A DNA stretch of 64,000 bases, from positions 4,278,001 through 4,342,000 of the forward strand of contig NC_009092.1 in NCBI RefSeq assembly GCF_000016065.1, in the 5' to 3' direction. Shown one piece after another: positions 34,535-44,362 of the stretch. The notes beneath the pieces are model-generated. The model worked only from the letters and a program-made list of their open reading frames with translations, ran no database searches and was not told where the DNA came from. This DNA is from Shewanella loihica PV-4 (GTDB lineage: Bacteria; Pseudomonadota; Gammaproteobacteria; Enterobacterales; Shewanellaceae). The position numbers and the translations under genes are program-made. Every line of letters starts with the position of its first letter. Positions within the stretch are counted from its first letter, which is position 1.

Positions 34535-34969
34535 TTATTGGAAATCTTGTAGATTCCAGTTACCGATATCGTCTTCGGTACCCGGTTGACCGTCAGGACC
34601 GGCACTGAAGATGTCGATCTTACCCTGCTCGCCTGGGCTCAATAGCAGGTAATCGTTACGCCATGGATCCTGTGGCAGACGCTTCACATAGCCGTCGGCG
34701 CGGTAGTTACGGGGCTCGGGTGAGATAGTCGGCTTCTGTACCAGGGCTTCGAGGCCCTGCTCTGTTGTCGGATAGACGCTGTTGTCCAAGCGATACATGT
34801 CCAAGGCATTTTCCAGTGCAACAATGTCAGATACCGCCTTTTGGATGTCGGCTTTATCTTTGTTGCCCATAAGGTTAGGCACAACCATAGAAGCAAGGAT
34901 CCCTAAGATAACGATAACCACCATAACTTCCAGTAGGGTAAAACCTTTTTGCTTGTTTCTTGCTTGCAT
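34535..34969 (-). CDS. gspG: type II secretion major pseudopilin G
   Basis: 144 residues. Prepilin site K-Q-K-G-F-T-L-L-E-V-M-V-V-I-V-I-L-G-I-L, then the core with Y-P-T-T-E-Q-G-L-E-A-L and the calcium-binding end G-P-D-G-Q-P-G-T-E-D-D-I-G-N-W. GAGGAAG precedes the ATG. There is a 71-base gap after gspF, the longest within gspD-gspL, which may set the higher level of this subunit by a separate control. Confidence 0.97.
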   Translation of the reverse strand: MQARNKQKGFTLLEVMVVIVILGILASMVVPNLMGNKDKADIQKAVSDIVALENALDMYRLDNSVYPTTEQGLEALVQKPTISPEPRNYRADGYVKRLPQDPWRNDYLLLSPGEQGKIDIFSAGPDGQPGTEDDIGNWNLQDFQ

Positions 34970-35040
34970 TAATACTTCCTCTATAAAAAATGCCCTAACA
35001 TCTGCGGCTAGGACGGCAGTTGGTGATAAACGCTTGGGCG

Positions 35041-36261
35041 TTAACCACTAATCATGTTGTTGAGTTCTAAGATCGGCTGCAGAATCGCCAGGACGATAAA
35101 CAGCACCACGGCCGCCATGCTGACCACCAGCATGGGCTCGAACACCCCAAGGGCGATGTTGACGTTAGACTCAAATTCTCTGTCTTGGTTGTCGGCGGCG
35201 CGCTCAAGCATCTGCTCCAGCTGACCACTCTTTTCACCCGAGGTGATCATATAGAGCATCATTGGGGGAAAAAGTTTAGTATTGGCAAGCGCCGCGCCTA
35301 GGCTAGTCCCTTCACGTACCCTGGCCGTGGCCTCCTCGACCGCCGCCCGTACCCGGACATTCATCAAGACCTCGCTGGCGATACGCATGGCATCGAGCAG
35401 AGGAACCGAACTGGCAGTAAGGATACTCAGGGTGCGTGCAAAACGCGCCGTATTCAAGCCCTTACTTACCCGGCCGACAACCGGCATCTTTAATATTGCG
35501 CTATCGTACTTCATCCGGTTGGCCGCGCTGCGCAGCAGCTGCTTGGCACCCACCACTAAGGCGATGATGACGCCTATGACGATCAGGCCATAGTCGCGAA
35601 CAAAATCCGATGAGGCGATCAAAAACTGTGTCGTCCAGGGCAGTTCCTGGCCCATATGCTCGAACTGACCCACCACCTGAGGCACCACGGCGGCCAGCAG
35701 GATGGCGATCACACTGATGGCGACCAGGGTCAAAACGATGGGATAGATCATCGCCTGGGTCATCTTGGTCTTTAACTGCTGACGACGCTCGGTATAGTCG
35801 GCGAGGCGGTTGAGCACCACCTCGAGATGGCCCGATTTCTCACCCGAGGCAACCATGGCCCGGTAGAGATCGTCGAAGATATGGGGAAATTCGGCCATGG
35901 AATCGGCCAGGCTGTAACCCTCGACAACGCGAGAGCGCACCGCCATCACCATGCTGGCGAGACGATCCTTTTCACACTGTTGCCCCACGGCCTTGAGGGC
36001 CTCTTCCACCGGCAGGCCGGCGGCCACCAGGGTGGCGATCTGCCGGGTGATCAGTGCCAGCTCGGCGACCGAGATGCCGCGCTTGAAGCTGAAACCACCG
36101 CTCTTTGCCTTGGCTTCCTTCTCGACCACTGGGGTGATCTCCAGCGGCATCAGACGCAGCTCGCGCAGTTGCCCCCTGGCATGACGAGCCGTGTCGGCCT
36201 CGACAACCCCTTTCTGCTGTTTGCCCTGGGCGTTTAACGCCTTGTACTCAAATGCTGGCAT
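35041..36261 (-). CDS. gspF: type II secretion inner-membrane platform protein F
   Basis: 406 residues. The usual start M-P-A-F-E-Y-K-A-L, two homologous helical domains and three membrane segments, with G-E-K-S-G-H-L and G-E-K-S-G-Q-L as the duplicated signature. AGGAG upstream; two bases after gspE. Confidence 0.97.
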   Translation of the reverse strand: MPAFEYKALNAQGKQQKGVVEADTARHARGQLRELRLMPLEITPVVEKEAKAKSGGFSFKRGISVAELALITRQIATLVAAGLPVEEALKAVGQQCEKDRLASMVMAVRSRVVEGYSLADSMAEFPHIFDDLYRAMVASGEKSGHLEVVLNRLADYTERRQQLKTKMTQAMIYPIVLTLVAISVIAILLAAVVPQVVGQFEHMGQELPWTTQFLIASSDFVRDYGLIVIGVIIALVVGAKQLLRSAANRMKYDSAILKMPVVGRVSKGLNTARFARTLSILTASSVPLLDAMRIASEVLMNVRVRAAVEEATARVREGTSLGAALANTKLFPPMMLYMITSGEKSGQLEQMLERAADNQDREFESNVNIALGVFEPMLVVSMAAVVLFIVLAILQPILELNNMISG

Positions 36262-36263
36262 GG

Positions 36264-37835
36264 CTACTCCTCGCGAGTGACGCGCAGCACTTCTTCCAGC
36301 GTAGTCACCCCGGCGAGGACTTTGATCATGCCGTCATGGCGAATGCTAGGTACCGTCTTACGAATATGCTTCTCAATGGCCAGCTCGCCGCGTCCTGTGT
36401 GGATAAGCTCGCGTACATAGTCGTCTACCAGCAGCAGCTCGTGGATACCGGTACGGCCACGGTAGCCGTTGTGGCCACAGGCCGAACAACCTGTCGCCCG
36501 GTAGATGGTGCGTGGATCGTCTTCGCTGATCCCGAGCAGCTCGCGCTCACGCAGGTCCGGCGTGTGCTCTGTCTTACAGCTAGGGCACAGGGTACGGATC
36601 AGGCGCTGCGCCAGCACCCCGAGCAGACTCGAGGATACCAGGAAGGGCTCGACGCCCATGTCCTGCAGACGCGTGATAGCGCCCGAGGCGGTATTGGTAT
36701 GCAGGGTAGAGATAACCAAGTGACCCGTGAGCGAGGCCTGCACCGCGATCTGCGCGGTTTCCAGATCACGGATCTCACCTATCATCACCACATCCGGGTC
36801 TTGACGCAGTATGGCCCTCAGGCCACGGGCGAAGGTCATGTCGACCTTGGTATTGACCTGGGTCTGGCCTATGCCGGGCAGTTCATATTCTATCGGGTCT
36901 TCGACCGTCAGAATGTTAGTGTCGATGGCGTTGATCTCGGTCAGACCCGCATACAGTGTGGTACTCTTACCCGAGCCCGTAGGACCTGTAACCAGGATGA
37001 TGCCATGGGGCTTACGGATCAGTTCGTCGAACTGATGACGTATCTCATCTGTCATCCCCAGCTGTTTAAGATCCAGGTTGCCGGCATTCTTATCCAGCAG
37101 ACGCAGCACCACGCGCTCGCCGTGGCTGGAAGGCATGGTCGAGACACGCACGTCCACCGCTCGACCTGCGATACGCAGCGAGATGCGGCCATCTTGCGGC
37201 ACCCGCTTCTCGGCGATATCCAGACGCGCCATTACCTTGATACGCGAAACCAATAGCGAGGAGAGCTTACGATTGGGCTTGAGCACCTCTTTGAGCACGC
37301 CGTCGACGCGGAAACGCACCACCAGCTGCTTCTCGTAGGTCTCGATATGGATATCCGAGGCTTCCTCTTTGATCGCCTCGGACAGGAGCGCGTTGATCAG
37401 CTTGATGATAGGTGCATCGTCGTCACCCTCAAGCAGATCCTCTGTCTGTGGCAGCTCCTCGGCCAGAGTAAACAGATCCATCTCGTTGCCGATATCTTCC
37501 ATCAGCTGCTGTGCCTCGGAAGAGTTGGCCTGATAGACCTGAGTCAGCTTGGCCTCGAACACAGAGGGCTCCAGCTGCGCCAGTGCCAGCTCTTTTCCTG
37601 TGTAACGGCGCACCTCCAACATAGCGTCGATAGGCGTGTTGACTGTGTGGTACAGGGTTAATCCGGCTTCGTCGTCCTTCTCCAGCACCAACTCGAATCT
37701 GTGGGCGAAGGCGAAGGGCAGACGATCCCGGCTGCTTGAGTGAAAGACCTCGTCGGATTCGGCCTCCGAGGCTAGCCCGAGTTCACTCGTTACCTGGGCC
37801 AGTTCCTCGTTTTGCGTGGCTTGGATATCACTCAT
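36264..37835 (-). CDS. gspE: type II secretion ATPase E
   Basis: 523 residues. Walker [11 protein letters not shown], Asp box and Walker B regions, and the zinc-binding four-Cys module L-C-P-S-C ... [14 protein letters not shown]. It powers pseudopilus assembly. Start ATGAGTGA overlaps the gspD stop by eight bases. Confidence 0.97.
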   Translation of the reverse strand: MSDIQATQNEELAQVTSELGLASEAESDEVFHSSSRDRLPFAFAHRFELVLEKDDEAGLTLYHTVNTPIDAMLEVRRYTGKELALAQLEPSVFEAKLTQVYQANSSEAQQLMEDIGNEMDLFTLAEELPQTEDLLEGDDDAPIIKLINALLSEAIKEEASDIHIETYEKQLVVRFRVDGVLKEVLKPNRKLSSLLVSRIKVMARLDIAEKRVPQDGRISLRIAGRAVDVRVSTMPSSHGERVVLRLLDKNAGNLDLKQLGMTDEIRHQFDELIRKPHGIILVTGPTGSGKSTTLYAGLTEINAIDTNILTVEDPIEYELPGIGQTQVNTKVDMTFARGLRAILRQDPDVVMIGEIRDLETAQIAVQASLTGHLVISTLHTNTASGAITRLQDMGVEPFLVSSSLLGVLAQRLIRTLCPSCKTEHTPDLRERELLGISEDDPRTIYRATGCSACGHNGYRGRTGIHELLLVDDYVRELIHTGRGELAIEKHIRKTVPSIRHDGMIKVLAGVTTLEEVLRVTREE

Positions 37836-39951
37836 CTTGCTTATCTTGCTGCTTGTTTTCGTTGATCTGTTTCAGCGCAGGATCGGTTTCACGCATCTTG
37901 GTGTCTAACCCCTTGCGATCCTTATAACGCTGCAGCACTTCGTTAACTTCAGGCGGCAGGTACTCTGCCTGATTCCACTCTTCCAGGATAGGCACGCTGG
38001 TATTTGGCATCAGGTTCACGCCACGTTCCTGCTGCTCGAGCTGCAGGGCACGGAAGTAGTTGTACTTACGACCGGCAATGCCTTCCATGGTCACGCCATC
38101 GCGTATGATGGTCGGCTTGATGAAGACCATGAGGTTTTTCTTCTTCTTACCGCTAGAAGAGGACTTAAACAGGTGACCTAAAATAGGGATGTCACCGAGG
38201 AAAGGCACCTTCTGCACGCTCTCCTGCACCTCTTCGTTGATCAGACCACCCAGCACCACTATCTGGCCTGAATCGGCCATCACGGTAGTGGTCAGGCGAC
38301 GGGTCGCGAAGGTCACATCGACCCCTGTCTTCCCGTTGATGCCTGAGACTTCCTGCTCGATGGTGAGCTTAACCGTAGTGCCTTCGTTAATCTGTGGCAC
38401 CACCTTTAACTTCACGCCCACCTCCTTACGCTCAACCGTCTGGAAGGGGTTGCTGTTACCATTGCTAGAGTTCTGGCTGCCTGTCAGTACCGGCACCTCA
38501 TCACCCACGATGAAGGAGGCTTCCTGGTTATCCAGGGTAGTGATAGAAGGGGTTGCCAGCACGTTCGACTTGGTATCACTCGATACCGCTTGGATCAGGG
38601 CGCCGAAGTCACCCATAGCCACGCCCCATGCCATACCGTTGACCTTGCCCAGCGCCTGGGCCAGCAGGGTGATGTCACCCTTCTTGTCCGGATTATCGGT
38701 ACAGGTCAGGTTATCACCAGAGCCGGTACAGCTATTACTTGCCTTCTCATCTTGCGCCGCCCAGATACCGGCACCGATCTCGCCGATAGTGGGGCCTAGA
38801 TTATTAAACTGAGTACCGCCACCGGCCTCTGTGGCCCACTGCACGCCAAAGCCGACATCGTCACCCTCGGCGACCTCGACGATAATGGCTTCCACCAATA
38901 CTTGCGCGCGGCGTATATCTAACTGGTTGATGACGCTCTCAAGGGTGCGCATCTGATCTGGCTCGGCGCTGATCACCAGTGCGTTGGTGTCTGGGTGGGC
39001 CATGATATTAATTTCGTTGCGGCGCTTGCTGCGACCACCCTGGGCCTGACCGCCCTCCTGATCTTTGGCCAGCTTCTCGGCAAAGCCGGTCAGCACTTCC
39101 ACTAAGTCTTCGGCCTTGGCATAACGCAGGTAACGCACCTTGGTATTACCTGTGGTCGCCTGCTCGGCATCTAACTTCTTAATCAGGGCCACCACGCGCT
39201 GACGACTCTTCTCATCACCGCTGACGATTACGGCGTTGGTACGCTCGTCGGCAACCACCTTAGGCGCCTGACCCGGTAGCTGTGACTGGTTGGCGCTGGC
39301 GCGATACAGGGTGTCGATAATGCGCACCATCTCGCCGGCAGAGGCGTATTCCAGCGGCACAACCTGTACCTCGGTATCACCCTGCTTATCGACGCGGCGG
39401 ACAATTTCCACCAGCTTGTTCACCACGGCCGCACGACCAGAGATCATCAAGACGTTTGACGGGTCATAGTTGACCACGTTACCGCCACCGGCGTTGTCAT
39501 TTAGCTGACGCAGCAAGGGAGCAAGCTGTTTGGCCTCTGTGTTATAGAGCGCGACAATGCGGGTCACCATCTCATCGCCAAGGCCAGGGGTGCTGTCGTC
39601 GGCAACGCGGATCGCCGAGGTCTTGGCGTCTTTGTCCTTGATCACCTTGATGATGTTGTTGTCCATCTCGACTACGGCGTAGCCATAGACCTGCAACACG
39701 TTAAGGAAGAATTGATAGTACTGCTCGTCGTTAAGCAGATCGTAACTGCGTACGTTGATCTTGCCGCGTACAGTAGGGTCGACGATGATAGTCCGGTTCA
39801 GGTTCTTACCAACTATGTTGATAAATTCCTGAATGTCAGTGCCCTTGAAATTAGCCGCGTATTGTTCCGACCACGCCACTTGTGGCGCTAACAGCGAGGC
39901 GCCCATCACGACGCTCGCGATAAGATTGCGGCGTATTTTCTTGTTGTTCAT
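37828..39951 (-). CDS. gspD: type II secretion outer-membrane secretin D
   Basis: 707 residues. Signal peptide to V-A-W-S, then N0 and three N-domains, then the secretin core with [14 protein letters not shown] and a C-terminal S-domain-like region. Good ribosome site AGGGGAAG. It follows gspC by 22 bases. Confidence 0.97.
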   Translation of the reverse strand: MNNKKIRRNLIASVVMGASLLAPQVAWSEQYAANFKGTDIQEFINIVGKNLNRTIIVDPTVRGKINVRSYDLLNDEQYYQFFLNVLQVYGYAVVEMDNNIIKVIKDKDAKTSAIRVADDSTPGLGDEMVTRIVALYNTEAKQLAPLLRQLNDNAGGGNVVNYDPSNVLMISGRAAVVNKLVEIVRRVDKQGDTEVQVVPLEYASAGEMVRIIDTLYRASANQSQLPGQAPKVVADERTNAVIVSGDEKSRQRVVALIKKLDAEQATTGNTKVRYLRYAKAEDLVEVLTGFAEKLAKDQEGGQAQGGRSKRRNEINIMAHPDTNALVISAEPDQMRTLESVINQLDIRRAQVLVEAIIVEVAEGDDVGFGVQWATEAGGGTQFNNLGPTIGEIGAGIWAAQDEKASNSCTGSGDNLTCTDNPDKKGDITLLAQALGKVNGMAWGVAMGDFGALIQAVSSDTKSNVLATPSITTLDNQEASFIVGDEVPVLTGSQNSSNGNSNPFQTVERKEVGVKLKVVPQINEGTTVKLTIEQEVSGINGKTGVDVTFATRRLTTTVMADSGQIVVLGGLINEEVQESVQKVPFLGDIPILGHLFKSSSSGKKKKNLMVFIKPTIIRDGVTMEGIAGRKYNYFRALQLEQQERGVNLMPNTSVPILEEWNQAEYLPPEVNEVLQRYKDRKGLDTKMRETDPALKQINENKQQDKQDE

Positions 39952-39973
39952 TAATGACTTCCCCTAACCCTTT

Positions 39974-40891
39974 TTATTGCGGCAAACTAAACATGATCTC
40001 AACCAGCTGACCCTCTCTTTCAACCATCAGAGAAATTTCGGTCAATTCTGGCAACTGCGCCATCACTTCCAATGCTTGGCTCATATCAGTCAGATCATAG
40101 CCGTTCATTGATTTTGCTAAATCGTTGGCCTTAAAGCCAGCCTGTTCAAATAATTGTCTGTCCTTGCCCGGATTCAGGCGATATCCCTGCAGCTCGCCGC
40201 CGACATTGACCGGTGAGATGGCAAGGTAATCTGTGATCTTGCTGGGGTCTTCCAGCAGGGCGTCGCGCGACTCTTCCAGCTCTTTAGAGACGGCGCTGTT
40301 GCTACGTTTGTCTATGGTGCGTACATCGCGAGAGGAACGCGCCTCTTGCAACTGGCTATTGGCGGCGCCCTGGGTCTCATACTTGAGGCCGTCGAGCATC
40401 AGTGTCTCGTAGCGACCACTGTTGGAGATGATGATGCGATCGGCATACACCTCTTTAAGCGAGGCTGAGGTGCCCTTGATCTTGTCGCCCAGGCTATAGG
40501 TGTTCTGGCTGCCGCTGGATTCGATCACAGCCAGCCCATGCTGCTCTGCAGTAGAGGCCACCACGCCGGTCAACTGAATCGACAGCGAGGTCTTAGGGGC
40601 ATCGGTGATCTTCTCTTCCACCACGGGCTTAGGCTTATCCGAATTAGGATCCGTCTTACCGAAGAGGGCTAATTCCTGCAGCGTAGAGACATTCACCTGA
40701 GACGATGACTGGCTGCTGGAGACAGGGGTCGCCTGCCATTTTTGTGGGGTTTCTGCGACGGGCACCAACTTCCATGTGATCTGCGCCAAAAGATAGATAG
40801 CGGTAATCAAACCGAGCCAGAATACGGCCGAACTCAGAGGCTTCTGCGGCACGGCAGAGGCCTTAGATATTACTTTGTCTAATAAATCCAT
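39974..40891 (-). CDS. gspC: type II secretion protein C
   Basis: 305 residues, first gene of the operon. One membrane helix (about residues 22-40), a homology region with L-F-G-K-T-D and I-Q-L-T-G-V-V-A-S, then a PDZ-like C-terminal domain. It links the inner-membrane platform to the GspD secretin and helps choose substrates. GAGGG lies nine bases before the ATG. A promoter is expected in the 262 bases shared with hslR. Confidence 0.95.
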   Translation of the reverse strand: MDLLDKVISKASAVPQKPLSSAVFWLGLITAIYLLAQITWKLVPVAETPQKWQATPVSSSQSSSQVNVSTLQELALFGKTDPNSDKPKPVVEEKITDAPKTSLSIQLTGVVASTAEQHGLAVIESSGSQNTYSLGDKIKGTSASLKEVYADRIIISNSGRYETLMLDGLKYETQGAANSQLQEARSSRDVRTIDKRSNSAVSKELEESRDALLEDPSKITDYLAISPVNVGGELQGYRLNPGKDRQLFEQAGFKANDLAKSMNGYDLTDMSQALEVMAQLPELTEISLMVEREGQLVEIMFSLPQ

Positions 40892-40931
40892 ATTATTGTG
40901 GACCCTCTTTGCAGGCCTCTAATCTGATTAT

Positions 40932-40972
40932 GATAATTTCCTAGCTGTGGCTCATGCTAACCTACACAGCTA
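40932..40972. promoter_or_regulatory. inverted repeat upstream of gspC
   Basis: TAGCTGTG (40932-40939) and CACAGCTA (40965-40972) are perfect inverted halves separated by 25 bases in the divergent gspC/hslR region. The wide spacing makes a single dimer site less likely than two sites. No clear -10/-35 pair was found for either gene in the 262 bases. Confidence 0.3.
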
Positions 40973-41153
40973 ATCGCAACAAGCCCATAACAGTCTCTTT
41001 ATTGGCCTATAGAGCCGATTTATGCTAACTTTACGCGCCTAAAAAGGGTGTGAGGTCTGTCGCTATCTCATCTGTTGGCTAACGACAAGTATGGACTATT
41101 TTTTCAGCCTGTGAGCTTGCACATCTTTATACACCTAAGGAGACCTGATCACC

Positions 41154-41546
41154 ATGACCTCAGAGAAAGAGCTTGGCGTTCGGCTCGACAAGTGGCTGTG
41201 GGCCGCCCGCTTCTACAAGACGCGTGCAATCGCCAAAGAGATGATCAACGGCGGTAAGGTGCACTACAATGGCCAGCGCACTAAGTCGAGCAAGCTGGCC
41301 GAAGTCGACGCCGTGATTAGATTACGACAAGGATATGACGAAAAAGAGATCGTCATAAAAAAATTATCCGAGCAACGCCAGAAGGCGGTGGTCGCCCAAA
41401 CCTTATATGAAGAGACGCCAGAAAGCATAGCCAAACGCGAAACCTATGCCGAGGCAAGACGCTTGAATGTGCTCAACAATCCCGCGCCGGATACCAAGCC
41501 AGACAAGAAACAGCGTCGCCAACTAATACGCTTTAAAGAAAGCTAA
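41154..41546 (+). CDS. hslR: heat-shock protein 15, ribosome-associated S4-domain protein
   Basis: 130 residues. N-terminal S4 RNA-binding domain [16 protein letters not shown] and G-G-K-V-H-Y-N-G, with a basic C-terminal tail. Hsp15 rescues stalled 50S subunits that still carry peptidyl-tRNA. AAGGAG lies 11 bases before the ATG. It sits directly before hslO, the usual heat-shock pair. Confidence 0.95.
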   Translation: MTSEKELGVRLDKWLWAARFYKTRAIAKEMINGGKVHYNGQRTKSSKLAEVDAVIRLRQGYDEKEIVIKKLSEQRQKAVVAQTLYEETPESIAKRETYAEARRLNVLNNPAPDTKPDKKQRRQLIRFKES

Positions 41547-41559
41547 CTGTGAGACACAA

Positions 41560-42420
41560 ATGAGTAAAGATATCTTAAACCGTTACCTATTCGACAACGC
41601 CGATGTGCGCGGACAAATCGTACAGCTAGAGAAGAGCTATCAGGAGATCTTGTCGGCCCACACCTACCCTGAGGCCATTGCCCGTCTGCTGGGCGAGCTG
41701 ATGGCGGCCACCTCTTTACTCACCGCTACACTGAAATTTGATGGCGACATCAGCGTACAGGTTCAGGGCAATGGTCCGGTATCATTGGCGGTGATCAATG
41801 GCAACAACCTGCAGCAGCTGCGCGGCGTCGCACGCTGGGAAGGCGAAGTCGCCAAAGACGCCAGCCTGCAACAGCTGATGGGACAGGGACACATGGTGAT
41901 CACCCTGACCCCGAACAACGGCGAGCGTTATCAAGGCGTAGTGGCGCTGGAGAAGGAAACTCTGGCCGAATGCCTGGAACAATACTTCCTGCAATCTGAG
42001 CAGCTGCCTACCGCCATCCGCCTGTTTGCCAACGGCAAGCAGGCCGCCGGCATGTTGCTACAGGTTCTACCGGGCGAGGACGAGCACAACGAAGAGTTCG
42101 AACATCTCGAGCAGCTGACCAGCACTATCAAAGCCGAAGAGCTGTTCGAGCTCGAGGCAACAGAAGTATTGCACCGTCTGTATCACCAGGAAGAGGTTCG
42201 TTTGTTCGATCCTATCGAGGTCACCTTCTCCTGTACCTGCTCACGCGAGCGTAGCGGTCAGGCACTCAAGACGGTAGCCAAAGAAGAGCTGGACGCCATC
42301 CTGGCCGAACAGGGCAAGATCGAGATGGGCTGCGAATACTGCAACAGCAGCTACAGCTTCGATTCTATCGATATCGAGGCGCTATTCAAAAACGCCCCCA
42401 AGGCCGATACCCAGCAGTAA
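41560..42420 (+). CDS. hslO: redox-regulated chaperone Hsp33
   Basis: 286 residues. The zinc switch cysteines are present as C-T-C and C-E-Y-C in the last 60 residues; oxidation releases zinc and activates the holdase. The core fold begins [13 protein letters not shown]. It follows hslR by 13 bases. Confidence 0.97.
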   Translation: MSKDILNRYLFDNADVRGQIVQLEKSYQEILSAHTYPEAIARLLGELMAATSLLTATLKFDGDISVQVQGNGPVSLAVINGNNLQQLRGVARWEGEVAKDASLQQLMGQGHMVITLTPNNGERYQGVVALEKETLAECLEQYFLQSEQLPTAIRLFANGKQAAGMLLQVLPGEDEHNEEFEHLEQLTSTIKAEELFELEATEVLHRLYHQEEVRLFDPIEVTFSCTCSRERSGQALKTVAKEELDAILAEQGKIEMGCEYCNSSYSFDSIDIEALFKNAPKADTQQ

Positions 42421-42446
42421 ATCATTGGCTTAAATTCATGATTAAT

Positions 42447-42476
42447 AGAGGATGCCTGTGCGCATCCTCTTTTTTT
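42447..42476 (+). terminator. intrinsic terminator after hslO
   Basis: Nine-bp perfect stem AGAGGATGC / GCATCCTCT, six-base loop and a run of T. Confidence 0.92.
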
Positions 42477-42610
42477 CACGATTTTCGCGATCTTCCTCAC
42501 ACATTCAATTCCGCTTAAGTTACAATCGGGCCTCTGCCTATCATGCAGATAAAACAAAAACAAGCTGGCACAGACCGGCCAACCCTACTCGAATGATGGA
42601 GACCTTACAG

Positions 42611-44152
42611 ATGGCGGATGGATCTAAGCAAACTCATAAAAATCCCTCTACGGCACAACTAGTTGAGTTTGCACTCGCACGCGGCGAAGGAGAGCTAACG
42701 GCGAATGGTGCATTAGTGGCAAAAACCGGCGAGCGTACCGGGCGTTCACCGAACGACCGCTTTATCGTGAAAGAAGCGAGCAGCGAAAATGATATCGATT
42801 GGGGCTCGGTCAACAAGCCGTTCGCCATGGATGCCTTTAACGCCCTATGGGATCGCGTCGCAACTTACCTGGCCGACAAAGAAACTTTCGTTTCTGAGCT
42901 GGAAGTGGGTGCCGACCCTGAGCACTACCAACCCATTGAAGTTAAAACTGAAACCGCCTGGCATCAGCTCTTTGCCCGTAACCTGTTTATCGTACCTGAG
43001 CAGTTTAACGTGGCCAACAAGCCTGTATGGCAGATCATGAACGCACCGGGTTTCGAGTGCGATCCTGCTCGCGATGGCACCAACTCAGACGCCACCGTCA
43101 TCATCAACTTTGCCGATCGCAAGGTACTGCTGGCTGGCCTGAAGTACGCCGGCGAGATGAAGAAGTCTATGTTCTCTGTGCAAAACTTCCTACTGCCCGC
43201 CAAAGGCGTGCTGCCAATGCACTGCTCGGCCAACGTCGGCAGCGAAGGCGACACAACCCTATTCTTCGGCCTGTCAGGCACGGGCAAGACCACACTGTCT
43301 GCCGATCCTAAGCGTTTCCTTATCGGCGACGACGAGCATGGCTGGGCACCAGGCGGCGTATTCAATATCGAAGGCGGCTGCTACGCCAAGTGTATCGATC
43401 TGAGCCAGAAGAACGAGCCGGTGATTTGGGATGCAATCCGTTTCGGCACCGTACTGGAAAACGTCACCCTGGACGAGCAACGCATCCCTGACTACAGCAA
43501 CACAGAGCTGACCGAGAACAGCCGCGCGGCCTATCCGCTAGAGCACATCGCTCAGCGTAAGGAAGAGAACCGTGGCGCCGAGCCAAATGCCGTCGTCTTC
43601 CTGACCTGTGACGTCTCTGGCGTGCTGCCACCTGTGTCTAAACTCAGCAAAGAGCAGGCGGCCTACCACTTCCTTTCTGGTTACACGGCTAAGGTGGGGT
43701 CAACCGAGATGGGCTCTACTTCTGCGATTCAATCAACCTTCTCGACCTGTTTCGGCGCACCATTCTTCCCACGTCCGGCAGGCGTCTACGCCGAGTTGCT
43801 GATGAAGCGTATCGAGTCATTCGGTAGCCAGGTTTACCTGGTCAACACCGGCTGGACCGGCGGTCCACACGGCGTAGGTAAGCGTTTCGATATCCCAACG
43901 ACCCGTGCCATCGTCGATGCCATAGTAAGTGGCGAGCTAAAAGACGTGGAAACGGTTCACATCGACAAGCTGAACCTTGACGTGCCAGTAGCTGTGACTG
44001 GCGTCGATGCCAAGCTGCTTAACCCGGTCAACACCTGGGCCGACAAGGCAGAGTACGACAAATATGCTCAGCAGCTGGCCGAAGAGTTTGCCGCCAACTT
44101 CACTAAGTACGACGTGTCTGACGCCATCAAGCAGGCTGGCCCTAAGGCGTAA
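42611..44152 (+). CDS. pckA: phosphoenolpyruvate carboxykinase (ATP)
   Basis: 513 residues, the usual length. It converts oxaloacetate to phosphoenolpyruvate with ATP for gluconeogenesis. The kinase-1a P-loop is [11 protein letters not shown], the kinase-2 and metal region G-D-D-E-H-G-W, and the substrate site R-T-G-R-S-P near residue 50. I start at the ATG at 42611 (GGAG nine bases upstream, M-A-D-G start); two ATGs at 42593 and 42596 are in frame. It has its own transcript between two terminators. Confidence 0.97.
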   Translation: MADGSKQTHKNPSTAQLVEFALARGEGELTANGALVAKTGERTGRSPNDRFIVKEASSENDIDWGSVNKPFAMDAFNALWDRVATYLADKETFVSELEVGADPEHYQPIEVKTETAWHQLFARNLFIVPEQFNVANKPVWQIMNAPGFECDPARDGTNSDATVIINFADRKVLLAGLKYAGEMKKSMFSVQNFLLPAKGVLPMHCSANVGSEGDTTLFFGLSGTGKTTLSADPKRFLIGDDEHGWAPGGVFNIEGGCYAKCIDLSQKNEPVIWDAIRFGTVLENVTLDEQRIPDYSNTELTENSRAAYPLEHIAQRKEENRGAEPNAVVFLTCDVSGVLPPVSKLSKEQAAYHFLSGYTAKVGSTEMGSTSAIQSTFSTCFGAPFFPRPAGVYAELLMKRIESFGSQVYLVNTGWTGGPHGVGKRFDIPTTRAIVDAIVSGELKDVETVHIDKLNLDVPVAVTGVDAKLLNPVNTWADKAEYDKYAQQLAEEFAANFTKYDVSDAIKQAGPKA

Positions 44153-44176
44153 GCCCTGGGTCTGATGACAATATTT

Positions 44177-44203
44177 AAAATGGCCCGTCGGGGCCATTTT
44201 TTA
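44177..44203 (+). terminator. intrinsic terminator after pckA
   Basis: Stem AAAATGGCCC / GGGCCATTTT with a four-base loop and a T run. Confidence 0.92.
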
Positions 44204-44237
44204 TTGCCTAACGCTCAGCAAGCCCTGCCTTCCAACC

Positions 44238-44251
44238 TACCCGATCGGGTA
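44238..44251. promoter_or_regulatory. 14-bp perfect palindrome upstream of lipoprotein gene
   Basis: TACCCGATCGGGTA is self-complementary throughout. It lies 110 bases upstream of the lipoprotein ATG and past the pckA terminator, so it is a candidate operator for the lipoprotein gene. Confidence 0.4.
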
Positions 44252-44340
44252 ATGGTAATTTAATCAAAGCCATAGATAATGTCCTTTCAGCCGTATTGGA
44301 CCTCGGCTAAGTTGTCGTTGTCGGGTCCTTTTCATTGTTA

Positions 44341-44362
44341 ATATTTGTAAGGACACAAATAT
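44341..44362 (+). promoter_or_regulatory. hairpin presenting the ribosome binding site in its loop
   Basis: ATATTTGT (44341-44348) pairs perfectly with ACAAATAT (44355-44362), the last two bases of which are the A and T of the ATG start. The six-base loop is AAGGAC, which contains the Shine-Dalgarno. The stem is AT-rich, so its stability would be temperature-sensitive. Confidence 0.55.

Noticed and set aside
36252..37256. 334-residue plus-strand open frame opposite gspE
   Set aside because: It is the antisense shadow of a highly conserved gene; composition is unlike real proteins and no ribosome site is present.
41040..41153. Sigma-32 promoter for hslR-hslO
   Set aside because: No CTTGAA / CCCCAT pair with proper spacing was visible, so none is annotated even though heat induction is expected.
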